DNA from: Desulfovibrio sp. 86
GTDB taxonomy: Bacteria; Desulfobacterota; Desulfovibrionia; Desulfovibrionales; Desulfovibrionaceae
Direction of reading: 5' to 3'
Length of the DNA stretch: 64,000 nucleotides
Assembly (NCBI RefSeq): GCF_902702915.1
Contig: NZ_LR738849.1
Span: 1,860,001 to 1,924,000 of the forward strand
Shown here: piece by piece, positions 1 to 7,130 of the stretch
Numbering within the stretch: the first letter of the stretch is position 1
Layout: each line of letters starts with the position of its first letter
Program-made: the position numbers and the translations under genes
Notes under the pieces: generated by a model
The model's input: the letters and a program-made list of their open reading frames with translations, nothing else
Databases searched by the model: none
What the model was told of the DNA's origin: nothing

Positions 1-587
1 TCATCCGTAAGCCCGGGCAAGGGCGTGGGGGCAAAGCGGGCTGTGTCCACCCCGGTGCCGCGCGCCCGCAGGATTCGCGCCTTTGGCCCCAGAATCCCGG
101 CTTTCTGGAAGGTGGCGATGTCGTCTTCATTCTGAAAAAAAACGCCTTCAGCGGCGGAAAGCGCCGTGCGGTACAAGAGGGCGCTCAGGCGGTTGACGCA
201 TTTTTTAAAAAGGCTGTCGGCCTCAAAGGCGTAGCCGAGTCCGGTGATGGTGGCGTAACTATGCGGCACGCCTGCCACACGGGCCGCAATGCCGCCGTAT
301 ATGACGGGCTTGATGGTGGAGGCAAAGAGCAGGTCGGGCTTTTCATTTTTGAAAATGCGCAAAAGCGCCCCGGTGGTGCGCAGGTCGTTCAGGGGGTTGA
401 GCCCCTTGCGATCCAGCGGATAATGCTGCAGCCGCGCCCCCTGGGCCGCCAGAACCGCCTCCGCTCCCGGATCGCCGGGCGGCGTGCAGCAGATCACTTC
501 ATGGCCAGCCCGAAACATGTGGCGCACCAGTACGCTCCAGAAATTGCTCATGGACCTGGCCTGATTGCCCAGAACTATGATCTTCAT
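1..587 (-). CDS. Glycosyltransferase family 4, N-terminal part (runs off left edge)
   Basis: About 195 residues are visible, read on the minus strand from an ATG at 587 (MKIIVLGNQARSMSNFW...); the rest lies outside the window. The start has the beta-strand/loop pattern of the GT4 acceptor-binding Rossmann lobe, and near the cut end there is GTGVDTARFAP, the linker motif that opens the nucleotide-sugar lobe in GT4 enzymes. Family knowledge: such enzymes act on the cytoplasmic side of the membrane and transfer a sugar from a nucleotide donor to a lipid-linked or polysaccharide acceptor. The adjacent divergent UDP-GlcNAc 4-epimerase makes a HexNAc transferase (CapM/PglA-like) plausible, but the substrate is inference. 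The 274 bases to the epimerase must hold both promoters; I see no convincing -35/-10 pair there. Confidence 0.85.
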   Translation of the reverse strand, partial: MKIIVLGNQARSMSNFWSVLVRHMFRAGHEVICCTPPGDPGAEAVLAAQGARLQHYPLDRKGLNPLNDLRTTGALLRIFKNEKPDLLFASTIKPVIYGGIAARVAGVPHSYATITGLGYAFEADSLFKKCVNRLSALLYRTALSAAEGVFFQNEDDIATFQKAGILGPKARILRARGTGVDTARFAPTPLPGLTD

Positions 588-861
588 TCTCTCGCGGCTC
601 CCTTTGGCGCTGACACCGGCCTGTCACAAAGTCAGGCCGCGCTCTTATGTAAATGGCTATAGCATCTGCAAGGATAACTGAAAAGGGGCTGCCGCGGCTC
701 AAAACCGATTTTGCTACATTGCCGCGACATTTTCACACGGGCTGACGCCAGGCGAGCCCGGCTTTACAGCCCGGCCCGAGCAGCGTAACATCAACAGAAT
801 CTGGCCTGGAGGTCATACGCCTCCCGCACGGATACAAATCATTGCAAAACAGGACGCAACT

Positions 862-1884
862 ATGAGCGCGTATTCCCAATTGTGTGCCTCCATGCAGGCA
901 GCCCCTTCCCGCTGGCTGGTTACCGGCGTCGCGGGTTTTATCGGTTCCAACCTGCTGGAACATCTTTTGAAGCTTGGCCAGACCGTCGTCGGTCTGGACA
1001 ACTTTTTGACCGGTTATCAGAAAAATCTTGATATGGTGCGCGATATCGTCGGGCCTGAAGCCTGGAGCCGTTTTACCTTCATTGAAGGCGACATTCGCGA
1101 TCTGGACACCTGCCATAAAGCCTGCAAAGGCATACAGCACGTGCTGCACGAGGCGGCGCTGGGTTCCGTGCCGCGCTCCATTGATGATCCCTTGCTGTCC
1201 AACAGCTGCAATATCACGGGCTTTCTGCACATGCTTGTGGCCGCCCGCGACGCCGGGGTCAAGAGCTTTGTGTATGCCGCTTCTTCATCAACCTACGGCG
1301 ATTCGCCGGGACTGCCCAAGGTGGAAGACAAGATCGGCCGTCCCCTGTCGCCATACGCCGTCACCAAGTATGTGGACGAGCTTTATGCCGACGTGTTCAA
1401 CCGCTGCTACGGCTTTTCCACCGTCGGGCTGCGCTACTTCAACGTTTTCGGCCAGCGGCAGGATCCCTACGGCGCGTATGCCGCCGTTGTGCCGCAGTGG
1501 TTCGCCAGCCTCATCAAGGGCGAAACTGTCTTTGTGAACGGCGACGGCGAAACCAGCCGCGACTTCTGCTACATTGACAATGTTGTGGAGGCCAACCTGC
1601 TGTCCAGCTTCGCCCAGGGCGAAGCCGCCAACACCATCTACAATGTGGCCTTTGGTCAGCGCACCACCCTCAATGAGCTTTTTGACCTTATCCGCGAAGA
1701 GGTGGCCCGCCATAAGCCCGAAGCCGCCAACGCCAAGGCCGAACACCGCGATTTTCGCGCGGGCGACGTGCGCCACAGCCTGGCCGACATCAGCCGCGCC
1801 GCGACCCGGCTGGGATATGCCCCCCATTTTGACGTGCGCCAGGGCCTGCGTCTGGCTGGTGACTGGTACGCCGCCAACCTGTAG
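862..1884 (+). CDS. wbpP: UDP-N-acetylglucosamine 4-epimerase, WbpP type (SDR family)
   Basis: This 340-residue protein is an extended short-chain dehydrogenase/reductase. It has the NAD-binding motif TGVAGFIG at residues 21-28, the catalytic-serine region AASSSTYGD near 140 and the YxxxK pair in SPYAVTKY near 165. Length and several blocks ([49 protein letters not shown]) match what I recall of Pseudomonas WbpP and Vi-antigen TviC, which interconvert UDP-GlcNAc and UDP-GalNAc or their uronic acids. The role is nucleotide-sugar supply for surface polysaccharide. The ATG at 862 follows a short AGGA about 10 bases upstream, and the N-terminal extension before the Rossmann strand is typical of WbpP. 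It is divergent from the GT4 gene and is closed by a strong terminator. Confidence 0.9.
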   Translation: MSAYSQLCASMQAAPSRWLVTGVAGFIGSNLLEHLLKLGQTVVGLDNFLTGYQKNLDMVRDIVGPEAWSRFTFIEGDIRDLDTCHKACKGIQHVLHEAALGSVPRSIDDPLLSNSCNITGFLHMLVAARDAGVKSFVYAASSSTYGDSPGLPKVEDKIGRPLSPYAVTKYVDELYADVFNRCYGFSTVGLRYFNVFGQRQDPYGAYAAVVPQWFASLIKGETVFVNGDGETSRDFCYIDNVVEANLLSSFAQGEAANTIYNVAFGQRTTLNELFDLIREEVARHKPEAANAKAEHRDFRAGDVRHSLADISRAATRLGYAPHFDVRQGLRLAGDWYAANL

Positions 1885-1954
1885 CCCCCTTTACAGCACG
1901 GCCGCAGCCCTGCTTTGCCAGCGCTGCCGCTGCCGCGCCGCGACGAAAGTACTG

Positions 1955-1991
1955 AAAAAGCCGTCAGCCCATTTGGGCTGACGGCTTTTTT
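1955..1991 (+). terminator. Rho-independent terminator after the epimerase
   Basis: A 16-bp perfect stem (AAAAGCCGTCAGCCCA paired with its complement) with a two-base TT loop, ending in a T run. The A run on the other side would let it work on both strands. Confidence 0.9.
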
Positions 1992-2044
1992 GCGCACTGT
2001 GTGATGTCGGTTTGAAGTGCGTTGCGGGGAGATTGCCATGTTCT

Positions 2045-2084
2045 GTGGGGGAGGGACCCTTTTGCAAAAGGGTCCCCTCCCCCA
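2045..2084. repeat. Dispersed palindromic repeat, family A, copy 1
   Basis: A near-perfect inverted repeat built from GTGGGGGAGGGACCC, a short A/T core and its complement, followed by ACAAAGC. Further copies are at 22446-22511 and 27401-27467. It lies between the epimerase terminator and the convergent aconitase gene, so it might also act as that gene's terminator. Confidence 0.85.
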
Positions 2085-2121
2085 CAAAGCAGCTCAAGCG
2101 AATGCGTAAAAAATCGCACGC

Positions 2122-4428
2122 CTATTGCTTGCGCGTGGAGTTGTAAAAGTTGATCAGGCAGCCGTCGAGAATGATCTGGCGCTCGTCATCGGTCAGATCC
2201 TTGAGGGTCAGGGCTATCTGCTCGGCGCTGCCGTTTTCGCGCACGACGTAGGCCAGTATGGTGGGATCGGCATTCTGCACGGCCCTGCGCACGTTGGGCA
2301 CGGCCAGCCAGTCACCCACCTTGAGCGTCGCGGCAAGATCGGCGTCAGTGATGAAGGGCAGCATGCCCCAGTTGATGAGGTTGGAGCGGTAACGCTTGGT
2401 GGCGTATTCCACTGCCAGGTTGGCCCAGCCGCCCAGCACTTTCTGGCAGGAGGCGGCCTGCTCGCGGGCCGAACCGTCGCCGGGTTTGACGGCAAAGATG
2501 GTGGACCCGATGCCCACGTTTTTGAGGTCGGCGGCTCCCTGCATGATGTCCAGCCCGCAAAGGGCGAAAAGGGCGCGGGCGCGGGCCACGAGTTCAGGAT
2601 CAGCCGGATTGGCAAGCCGCGCCTTTTCCATGGCGTCTACGGCCTTGGCGCGCCCAACATAGTCGGGGTCTTTGCGCGACAGGGTGTATTCCGCCAGTTT
2701 GAGGGGATTGGAGCGCAGCGACGAGGTTTCGCCCGAAGGGATAAGCTCGTCCGTGGTGGTCACGGGATCGGTGATGACGCTGGCCACCTGGAGCAGCAGA
2801 TGGTCGGTCAGGGCGCTCATGGCGGGCCAGTCCGCGATATTGGGGCCAAAGATCAGGGGCACTTCGGGCTTGGGATGGCCAAAGCCGTTGTACACGCGGC
2901 GATGGTAGATAAGCGGCTCGAAGCGGTAGTCGAGGTTCACGTCGGCAAGGCCGGGCGCGGCCCAGTCAAGGTCAGTGGCCGGGGTCAGGCGGCCGCCGTT
3001 GGCCGCCGTGGCGGCAATGGAGCGGGCGTCCATAAGGGCCACGGCTGAAAGCTGGCCGTTGGACGGCTTGGAGCCTTCGCGGTTGGGGAAGTTGCGCGTG
3101 GTGTGCCGGATGGACAGCGCGCCGTGCGCCGGGGTGTCGCCCGCGCCGAAACAGGGGCCGCAGAAGGCGTTTTTGAGCACAGCGCCAGCGGCCATGAGCT
3201 TGGCCGTGGAGCCGTTGTTGACCAGGGCAAGGCCCTGCGGTTCGCTGGCAGGGTAGACGGACAGGCTGAAGGCCAGGTTGCCCGTGCTTTTGCCGTCAAG
3301 GATGGCGGCGGCCAGCGTGATGTTTTCAAAACTGCCGCCAGCGCAGCCGGCGATGATGCCCTGGTCCACCCACACGCCGCCGTCGCGGATCTTGCCGCAA
3401 AGATTCAGCCCCCTGGCGGCGTCGCCAAACTGCTTGCGGGCTTCGTCCTCCACCTGGGCCAGCAGTTCGGGCGCGTGCCGCACCACTTCGGCCACGGGAT
3501 AGGCATTGCTGGGATGGAAGGGCAGAGCGATCATGGGCACGATCTTGCCAAGGTCGATGCGGATGAGGCCGTCATAACAGGCCGGGCCTTCGAGGCGCAG
3601 TTCCGCGTAATCCTGGGCGCGGCCGTGCTTTTCAAGGTACTGGAGCACTTTGGCGTCCGTGGTCCATATGGACGAAAGGCAGGTGGTTTCCGTGGTCATG
3701 ACGTCGATGCCGCAGCGGTATTCCACCGAAAGGCCCTCAACGCCGGGGCCCATAAATTCCAGCACCTTGTTTTTCACAAAGCCGTTCTTGAACACGGCGG
3801 CGATCAGGGCCAGGGCCACGTCCTGCGGGCCCACGCCGGGGCGCGGCGCGCCTTCGAGCCAGACGGCGATTTTTTGCGGATTGGCCACGTCATAGGTCTT
3901 GCCAAGAAGCTGCTTGACGAGTTCCGGGCCGCCTTCGCCAATGGCCATGACGCCCAGGGCGCCGTAGCGGGTGTGGCTGTCGGAGCCAAGAATCATGCCG
4001 CCGCATTTGGTCATCATTTCGCGCACGTACTGGTGGATGACCGCCAGATGCGGGGGCACGAAGATGCCGCCGTACTTCTGCGCGGCCGCGAGGCCGAAGA
4101 GGTGGTCGTCCTCATTGATGGTTCCGCCCACGGCGCAGAGGCTGTTGTGGCAGTTGGTGAGGGCGTAGGGCACGGGAAATTCCGTAAGGCCGCTGGCGCG
4201 GGCCGTCTGGACGATGCCCACGTAGGTGATGTCGTGGGAGGCCAGGGCGTCGAAACGGATGCGCAGCACGCCCGCGTTCTGGTCAACGGTATTATGCGCG
4301 GCGAGAATGCGGGCGGCCAGGCTGTTTTTGCGCGCGGCTTCCACATCCACACCCTTTGCGCGGGCCTCTTCGGCACTGCGGATGGTGTTCCCGTCAATGA
4401 CAACGGCATTGCTTATGAGTTCAATCAT
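2122..4428 (-). CDS. Aconitase-family hydratase (probable aconitate hydratase)
   Basis: 768 residues of the aconitase fold. Visible blocks are LGSDSHTRYGALG, ETTCLSSIW, IIAGCAGGSFENI and FCGPCFGAGDTPAHG followed by TTRNFPNREG; Cys in the last two blocks match the [4Fe-4S] ligand positions of aconitases, and the swivel (fourth) domain follows. In this operon-like cluster it would isomerise citrate to isocitrate for the downstream isocitrate dehydrogenase. The length and divergence recall the YbhJ-type hydratases rather than the classical AcnA (about 890) or AcnB (about 860), so substrate specificity is inferred from context. The ATG at 4428 is preceded by AGGAAGG. It is the last gene of the minus-strand run 8966-2122, 48 bases after the LysE-type gene. 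Confidence 0.85.
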   Translation of the reverse strand: MIELISNAVVIDGNTIRSAEEARAKGVDVEAARKNSLAARILAAHNTVDQNAGVLRIRFDALASHDITYVGIVQTARASGLTEFPVPYALTNCHNSLCAVGGTINEDDHLFGLAAAQKYGGIFVPPHLAVIHQYVREMMTKCGGMILGSDSHTRYGALGVMAIGEGGPELVKQLLGKTYDVANPQKIAVWLEGAPRPGVGPQDVALALIAAVFKNGFVKNKVLEFMGPGVEGLSVEYRCGIDVMTTETTCLSSIWTTDAKVLQYLEKHGRAQDYAELRLEGPACYDGLIRIDLGKIVPMIALPFHPSNAYPVAEVVRHAPELLAQVEDEARKQFGDAARGLNLCGKIRDGGVWVDQGIIAGCAGGSFENITLAAAILDGKSTGNLAFSLSVYPASEPQGLALVNNGSTAKLMAAGAVLKNAFCGPCFGAGDTPAHGALSIRHTTRNFPNREGSKPSNGQLSAVALMDARSIAATAANGGRLTPATDLDWAAPGLADVNLDYRFEPLIYHRRVYNGFGHPKPEVPLIFGPNIADWPAMSALTDHLLLQVASVITDPVTTTDELIPSGETSSLRSNPLKLAEYTLSRKDPDYVGRAKAVDAMEKARLANPADPELVARARALFALCGLDIMQGAADLKNVGIGSTIFAVKPGDGSAREQAASCQKVLGGWANLAVEYATKRYRSNLINWGMLPFITDADLAATLKVGDWLAVPNVRRAVQNADPTILAYVVRENGSAEQIALTLKDLTDDERQIILDGCLINFYNSTRKQ

Positions 4429-4476
4429 GGTGGCAGACCTTCCTGCTGGGTTTTGGGGTCGCTGGCGCGACGCTGG

Positions 4477-5310
4477 TTAGCGGGACTGCGCCGCGGCCAG
4501 TTTGAGGCCGAAGGCTATGAAGACGAAACCTGTAACGCGTTGCAGCCAGAGTTGAAAACGGCTGTTTTCAAAAACGTGGCGCACACGGCCCAGCATGTAG
4601 GCCAGGGGGACGTACCAGAAGAGGCACAGGGCCGACATGATGCCGCCAAGCTCCAGAAATTGGGGAGCCAGCGGAGCATGGGGATTGGTAAACTGCGGCA
4701 GAAACGTCAAAAAGATGATGACGGCCTTGGGGTTAAGAGCATTGGTCAAAAAACCCTGCCAGAAAAACTTCCACCACTGGCGGGGCGAAAGGCGCGCTTG
4801 CGCAGCAGGATACGCGGCGGAACTGCGCACAGTTCCGCGAGCGTCTGGACGAGAACCTGGGCGAGAACCTGGGCGAGAACCTGCGCGAGAATCTGGGCGA
4901 TCATCTGCGCAAGCATGTGTGCAAGTATTTGTGCGCGCGTCTTTACGGGCACCTGCCCCGGCATCAGCGCGTGTGTCTGCGTCATCACGCGGCGCGGTTT
5001 TTACAACGGCGGCGCTGACGGCTCCGTTGTGGCGCAGGGCCTGGACGCCAAGCCAGACAAGATAGGCCGCGCCCACATACTTGAGCACGCTGAACCACAG
5101 CATGGACTGTGCAATGACGGCGGATATGCCCAGCATGGCGGCGGTGGTGTGCACGCAGATGCCAAGGGCCACGCCGCAGGCGGCGGCCTGCCCCTGAGGG
5201 CGGCCATTGATCAGCGATATCTTGGCGATGAGGGCAAAGTCCGGCCCTGGCAACATCACCAGTATGGCCGCCATGGGTATGAAGAGCAGCAGGGTTTCCA
5301 GTGAAATCAT
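4477..5310 (-). CDS. LysE/RhtB-type amino-acid exporter with an expanded loop
   Basis: Membrane protein of 277 residues from the ATG at 5310 (MISLETLLLFIPMA, with AAGG 12 bases upstream); an in-frame start at 5376 would add 22 residues not usual for the family. The N-terminus contains the LysE signature region MLPGPDFALIAKISLINGR, and the later block FFWQGFLTNALNPKAVIIF is the second family signature. About six hydrophobic segments are present. Between the third and fourth there is an insertion of roughly 60 Arg/Asp/Ala/Ser-rich residues including GSRP tandem repeats; typical members are 205-215 residues. Family role: export of amino acids from the cytoplasm. Its position among glutamate-forming enzymes suggests an amino-acid overflow role, which is inference. 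Confidence 0.85.
   Translation of the reverse strand: MISLETLLLFIPMAAILVMLPGPDFALIAKISLINGRPQGQAAACGVALGICVHTTAAMLGISAVIAQSMLWFSVLKYVGAAYLVWLGVQALRHNGAVSAAVVKTAPRDDADTRADAGAGARKDARTNTCTHACADDRPDSRAGSRPGSRPGSRPDARGTVRSSAAYPAAQARLSPRQWWKFFWQGFLTNALNPKAVIIFLTFLPQFTNPHAPLAPQFLELGGIMSALCLFWYVPLAYMLGRVRHVFENSRFQLWLQRVTGFVFIAFGLKLAAAQSR
4851..4934. repeat. Seven 12-bp tandem units inside the LysE-type gene
   Basis: The unit GAGAACCTGGGC and variants of it repeat with exact 12-base period. Because 12 is a multiple of three, copy-number changes would keep the frame and lengthen or shorten a cytoplasmic loop (GSRP repeats). Confidence 0.85.
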
Positions 5311-5697
5311 GACAACAACCTTGGCGATGAAAAGAAGGACGTACAACCAGCCAGCGCGTCTTTGCACGTTACTCATGCGACCTTGTTCATACGCAAGGTG
5401 CTCGTGCGCCAGTCACTCTGGCGTAAAATGCTTGTGCGCACTACGCTCGCGGCTTTGGGGCAACGGCTTTTGGGGCCGCTTTGCGCCGTGGCGGCGGCAG
5501 GCCTGCGAGTGGTCTGGAGCAATGGCGCACTGCGACCACTCTGGCGCAGCGGGAGCGGCGCTCGGTCCGCACGCAAGGCGTTTGTCCGCGCTGGCGTGCG
5601 CTCTGGCGGCCATAACGGGCGCGCTGTCAGCCGTGAGCGTGCACGCTGTCGGCCGTGAGCATATCTCCTTTCTGCGCTGATCCGCTTTTCCGTTAAA
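5311..5697. other. Gene-free GC-rich stretch between LysE-type gene and icd
   Basis: No reading frame here shows family motifs. The sequence has many CGCTGGCG/CTCTGGCG-type words and no clear promoter. The long frames on both strands look like GC-rich shadows. Confidence 0.6.
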
Positions 5698-5757
5698 GAG
5701 AAGGGAACCCCGGTTTGGCCCTGCTGGGCAGAACCGCAACCGGGGGCCTCCCTTCTC
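5698..5757 (-). terminator. Probable terminator of icd
   Basis: A long interrupted stem: GAGAAGGGAACCCCGGTT pairs, with one bulge, with the complementary run ending at 5757. It sits 10 bases past the icd stop codon on the minus strand; the T tract after it is poor, so efficiency is uncertain. Confidence 0.6.
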
Positions 5758-5766
5758 CCGGGTCTG

Positions 5767-6909
5767 CTACAGATATGCTCCGATGATGTCGCCGAATTCC
5801 TTGCAGCCCACCACACGGGATCCGGTGACCTGCGCGGCCAGGTCTTCGGTGACGGACTTGCCCGTGATGGCCCTGCCCACGGCTTCGCGGATGCGGTTTG
5901 CCGCGTCGTGCTGGCCCAGATGTTCCAGCATGAGCGCCCCGCACAGAATGACGCTGCCGGGATTGGCCTTGTCCTTGCCTGCGATGGTGGGGGCTGTGCC
6001 GTGGGTGGCTTCGTAAAAGGCGAGGGTGTCGGACATGTTCACGCCGGGGGCCAGCCCAAGGCCGCCCACCTGCGCCGCCAGCGCGTCGGAGATATAGTCG
6101 CCGTTGAGGTTGGGGGTGGCCAGCACCTGATACTGTTCAGGACGCAGCAGGGCCTCCTGGAACATGGCGTCGGCTATGCGGTCCTTGACCACCAGACGTC
6201 CGGGCACGGGCTCTTTTCCGGTGCAGGTGAGGTCGCCGAACTCCTGAGCGGCCACATCGTAGCCCCACTGGCGAAAAGCGCCTTCGGTGAACTTCATGAT
6301 ATTGCCCTTGTGCACAAGGGTGAGGCTTTCCTGTTTCTGGTCCAGGGCGAAACGCAGGGCACGGCGCACAAGACGTTTTGAACCGGCCTCGGTCATGGGC
6401 TTGATGCCCACGGCGGCATTGTCGTTCACCTTGGTCACGCCGAGTTCGTCACGCAAAAAGGCGACAAGCTTGCGGGCTTCGGGGGTATTGGCGGCAAATT
6501 CCACTCCCGCGTACACGTCTTCGGTATTTTCGCGAAAGATGACCATGTTGACGCGCTCGGGGTGCTTGACCGGGGTTTCCAGGCCCTCGAAGTGCCGCAC
6601 CGGGCGGATGCAGGCATAGAGGTCAAGGGTCTGGCGCAGGGCCACGTTAAGGCTGCGCATGCCCGTGCCCACGGGGGTGCCCAGAGGGCCCTTCATGGCG
6701 AGTTCGGCATGGCGCAGGGCTTCAAGGGTAGCGTCGGGCAGGGGGTGGCCCGTTTCTTTCACGGCCTTGTCGCCGGCCAAGAGTTCCACCCAGTCAAGGG
6801 TAAGGTCGGCCCCGGCGGCGCGGATGGCCCCTTCGATAACCGGGCGGGCGGCCTGCCAGATTTCCGGGCCGATGCCGTCGCCTTCAATCCAGTACACTGT
6901 CTTGCGCAT
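5767..6909 (-). CDS. icd: Isocitrate dehydrogenase
   Basis: 380 residues from ATG 6909 (MRKTVYWIEGDGIGPEIW), which has AGGGGAAC directly upstream; a longer frame starting at 6957 lacks this. Family blocks are GTGMRSLNVALRQTLDLY with the substrate-binding Ser of E. coli Icd, MVIFRENTEDVYAGVEF, and LNGDYISDALAAQVGGLG, the Mg-binding Asp region. Reaction: isocitrate to 2-oxoglutarate and CO2, reducing NAD(P). At the position where NADP enzymes usually have Lys-Tyr (E. coli GTAPKYAG) this protein has Thr-Ile (GTAPTIAG), so the cofactor cannot be assigned. It lies between the Re-citrate synthase and aconitase genes on the same strand, forming the route to glutamate. Confidence 0.95.
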   Translation of the reverse strand: MRKTVYWIEGDGIGPEIWQAARPVIEGAIRAAGADLTLDWVELLAGDKAVKETGHPLPDATLEALRHAELAMKGPLGTPVGTGMRSLNVALRQTLDLYACIRPVRHFEGLETPVKHPERVNMVIFRENTEDVYAGVEFAANTPEARKLVAFLRDELGVTKVNDNAAVGIKPMTEAGSKRLVRRALRFALDQKQESLTLVHKGNIMKFTEGAFRQWGYDVAAQEFGDLTCTGKEPVPGRLVVKDRIADAMFQEALLRPEQYQVLATPNLNGDYISDALAAQVGGLGLAPGVNMSDTLAFYEATHGTAPTIAGKDKANPGSVILCGALMLEHLGQHDAANRIREAVGRAITGKSVTEDLAAQVTGSRVVGCKEFGDIIGAYL

Positions 6910-6970
6910 GTTCCCCTGTCCTTTTGAGTGTCGATGAATATGAAACAGGCCGGGCATCTTGAATCAGAGC

Positions 6971-6998
6971 AACTTCGAGAATGTTCATTCTCAAAGTT
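6971..6998. repeat. Short 28-bp palindrome between citrate synthase and icd
   Basis: AACTTCGAGAATG, a TT spacer, then CATTCTCAAAGTT: 12 of 13 positions are complementary. A related palindrome is at 31782-31807. It could be an mRNA hairpin, a protein-binding site or a small dispersed repeat. Confidence 0.6.
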
Positions 6999-7080
6999 CA
7001 AGATACGTTCGCTTCGGTGCTTAACCGCGCAAGTAATAACGCTTGCGCCGTTGCGGCGGGCGTCTGCTCCCGCAGCCGCC

Positions 7081-7107
7081 AGAGCAGTTTTAAAGTAAAA
7101 CTGCTCT
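7081..7107 (-). terminator. Hairpin after the citrate synthase gene
   Basis: Perfect 12-bp arms AGAGCAGTTTTA / TAAAACTGCTCT with a three-base loop, 24 bases past the stop codon. It lacks a strong T tract and shares its AGAGCAGTTT end with repeat family B, so it may attenuate rather than end transcription into icd. Confidence 0.6.
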
Positions 7108-7130
7108 TAGCCCGGCCCATCTGAATAACG

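Noticed and set aside
3103-5304. 733-codon plus-strand frame over the aconitase and LysE-type genes
   Set aside because: It is antisense to two genes with clear family motifs and has none itself; long antisense frames are common in GC-rich DNA.
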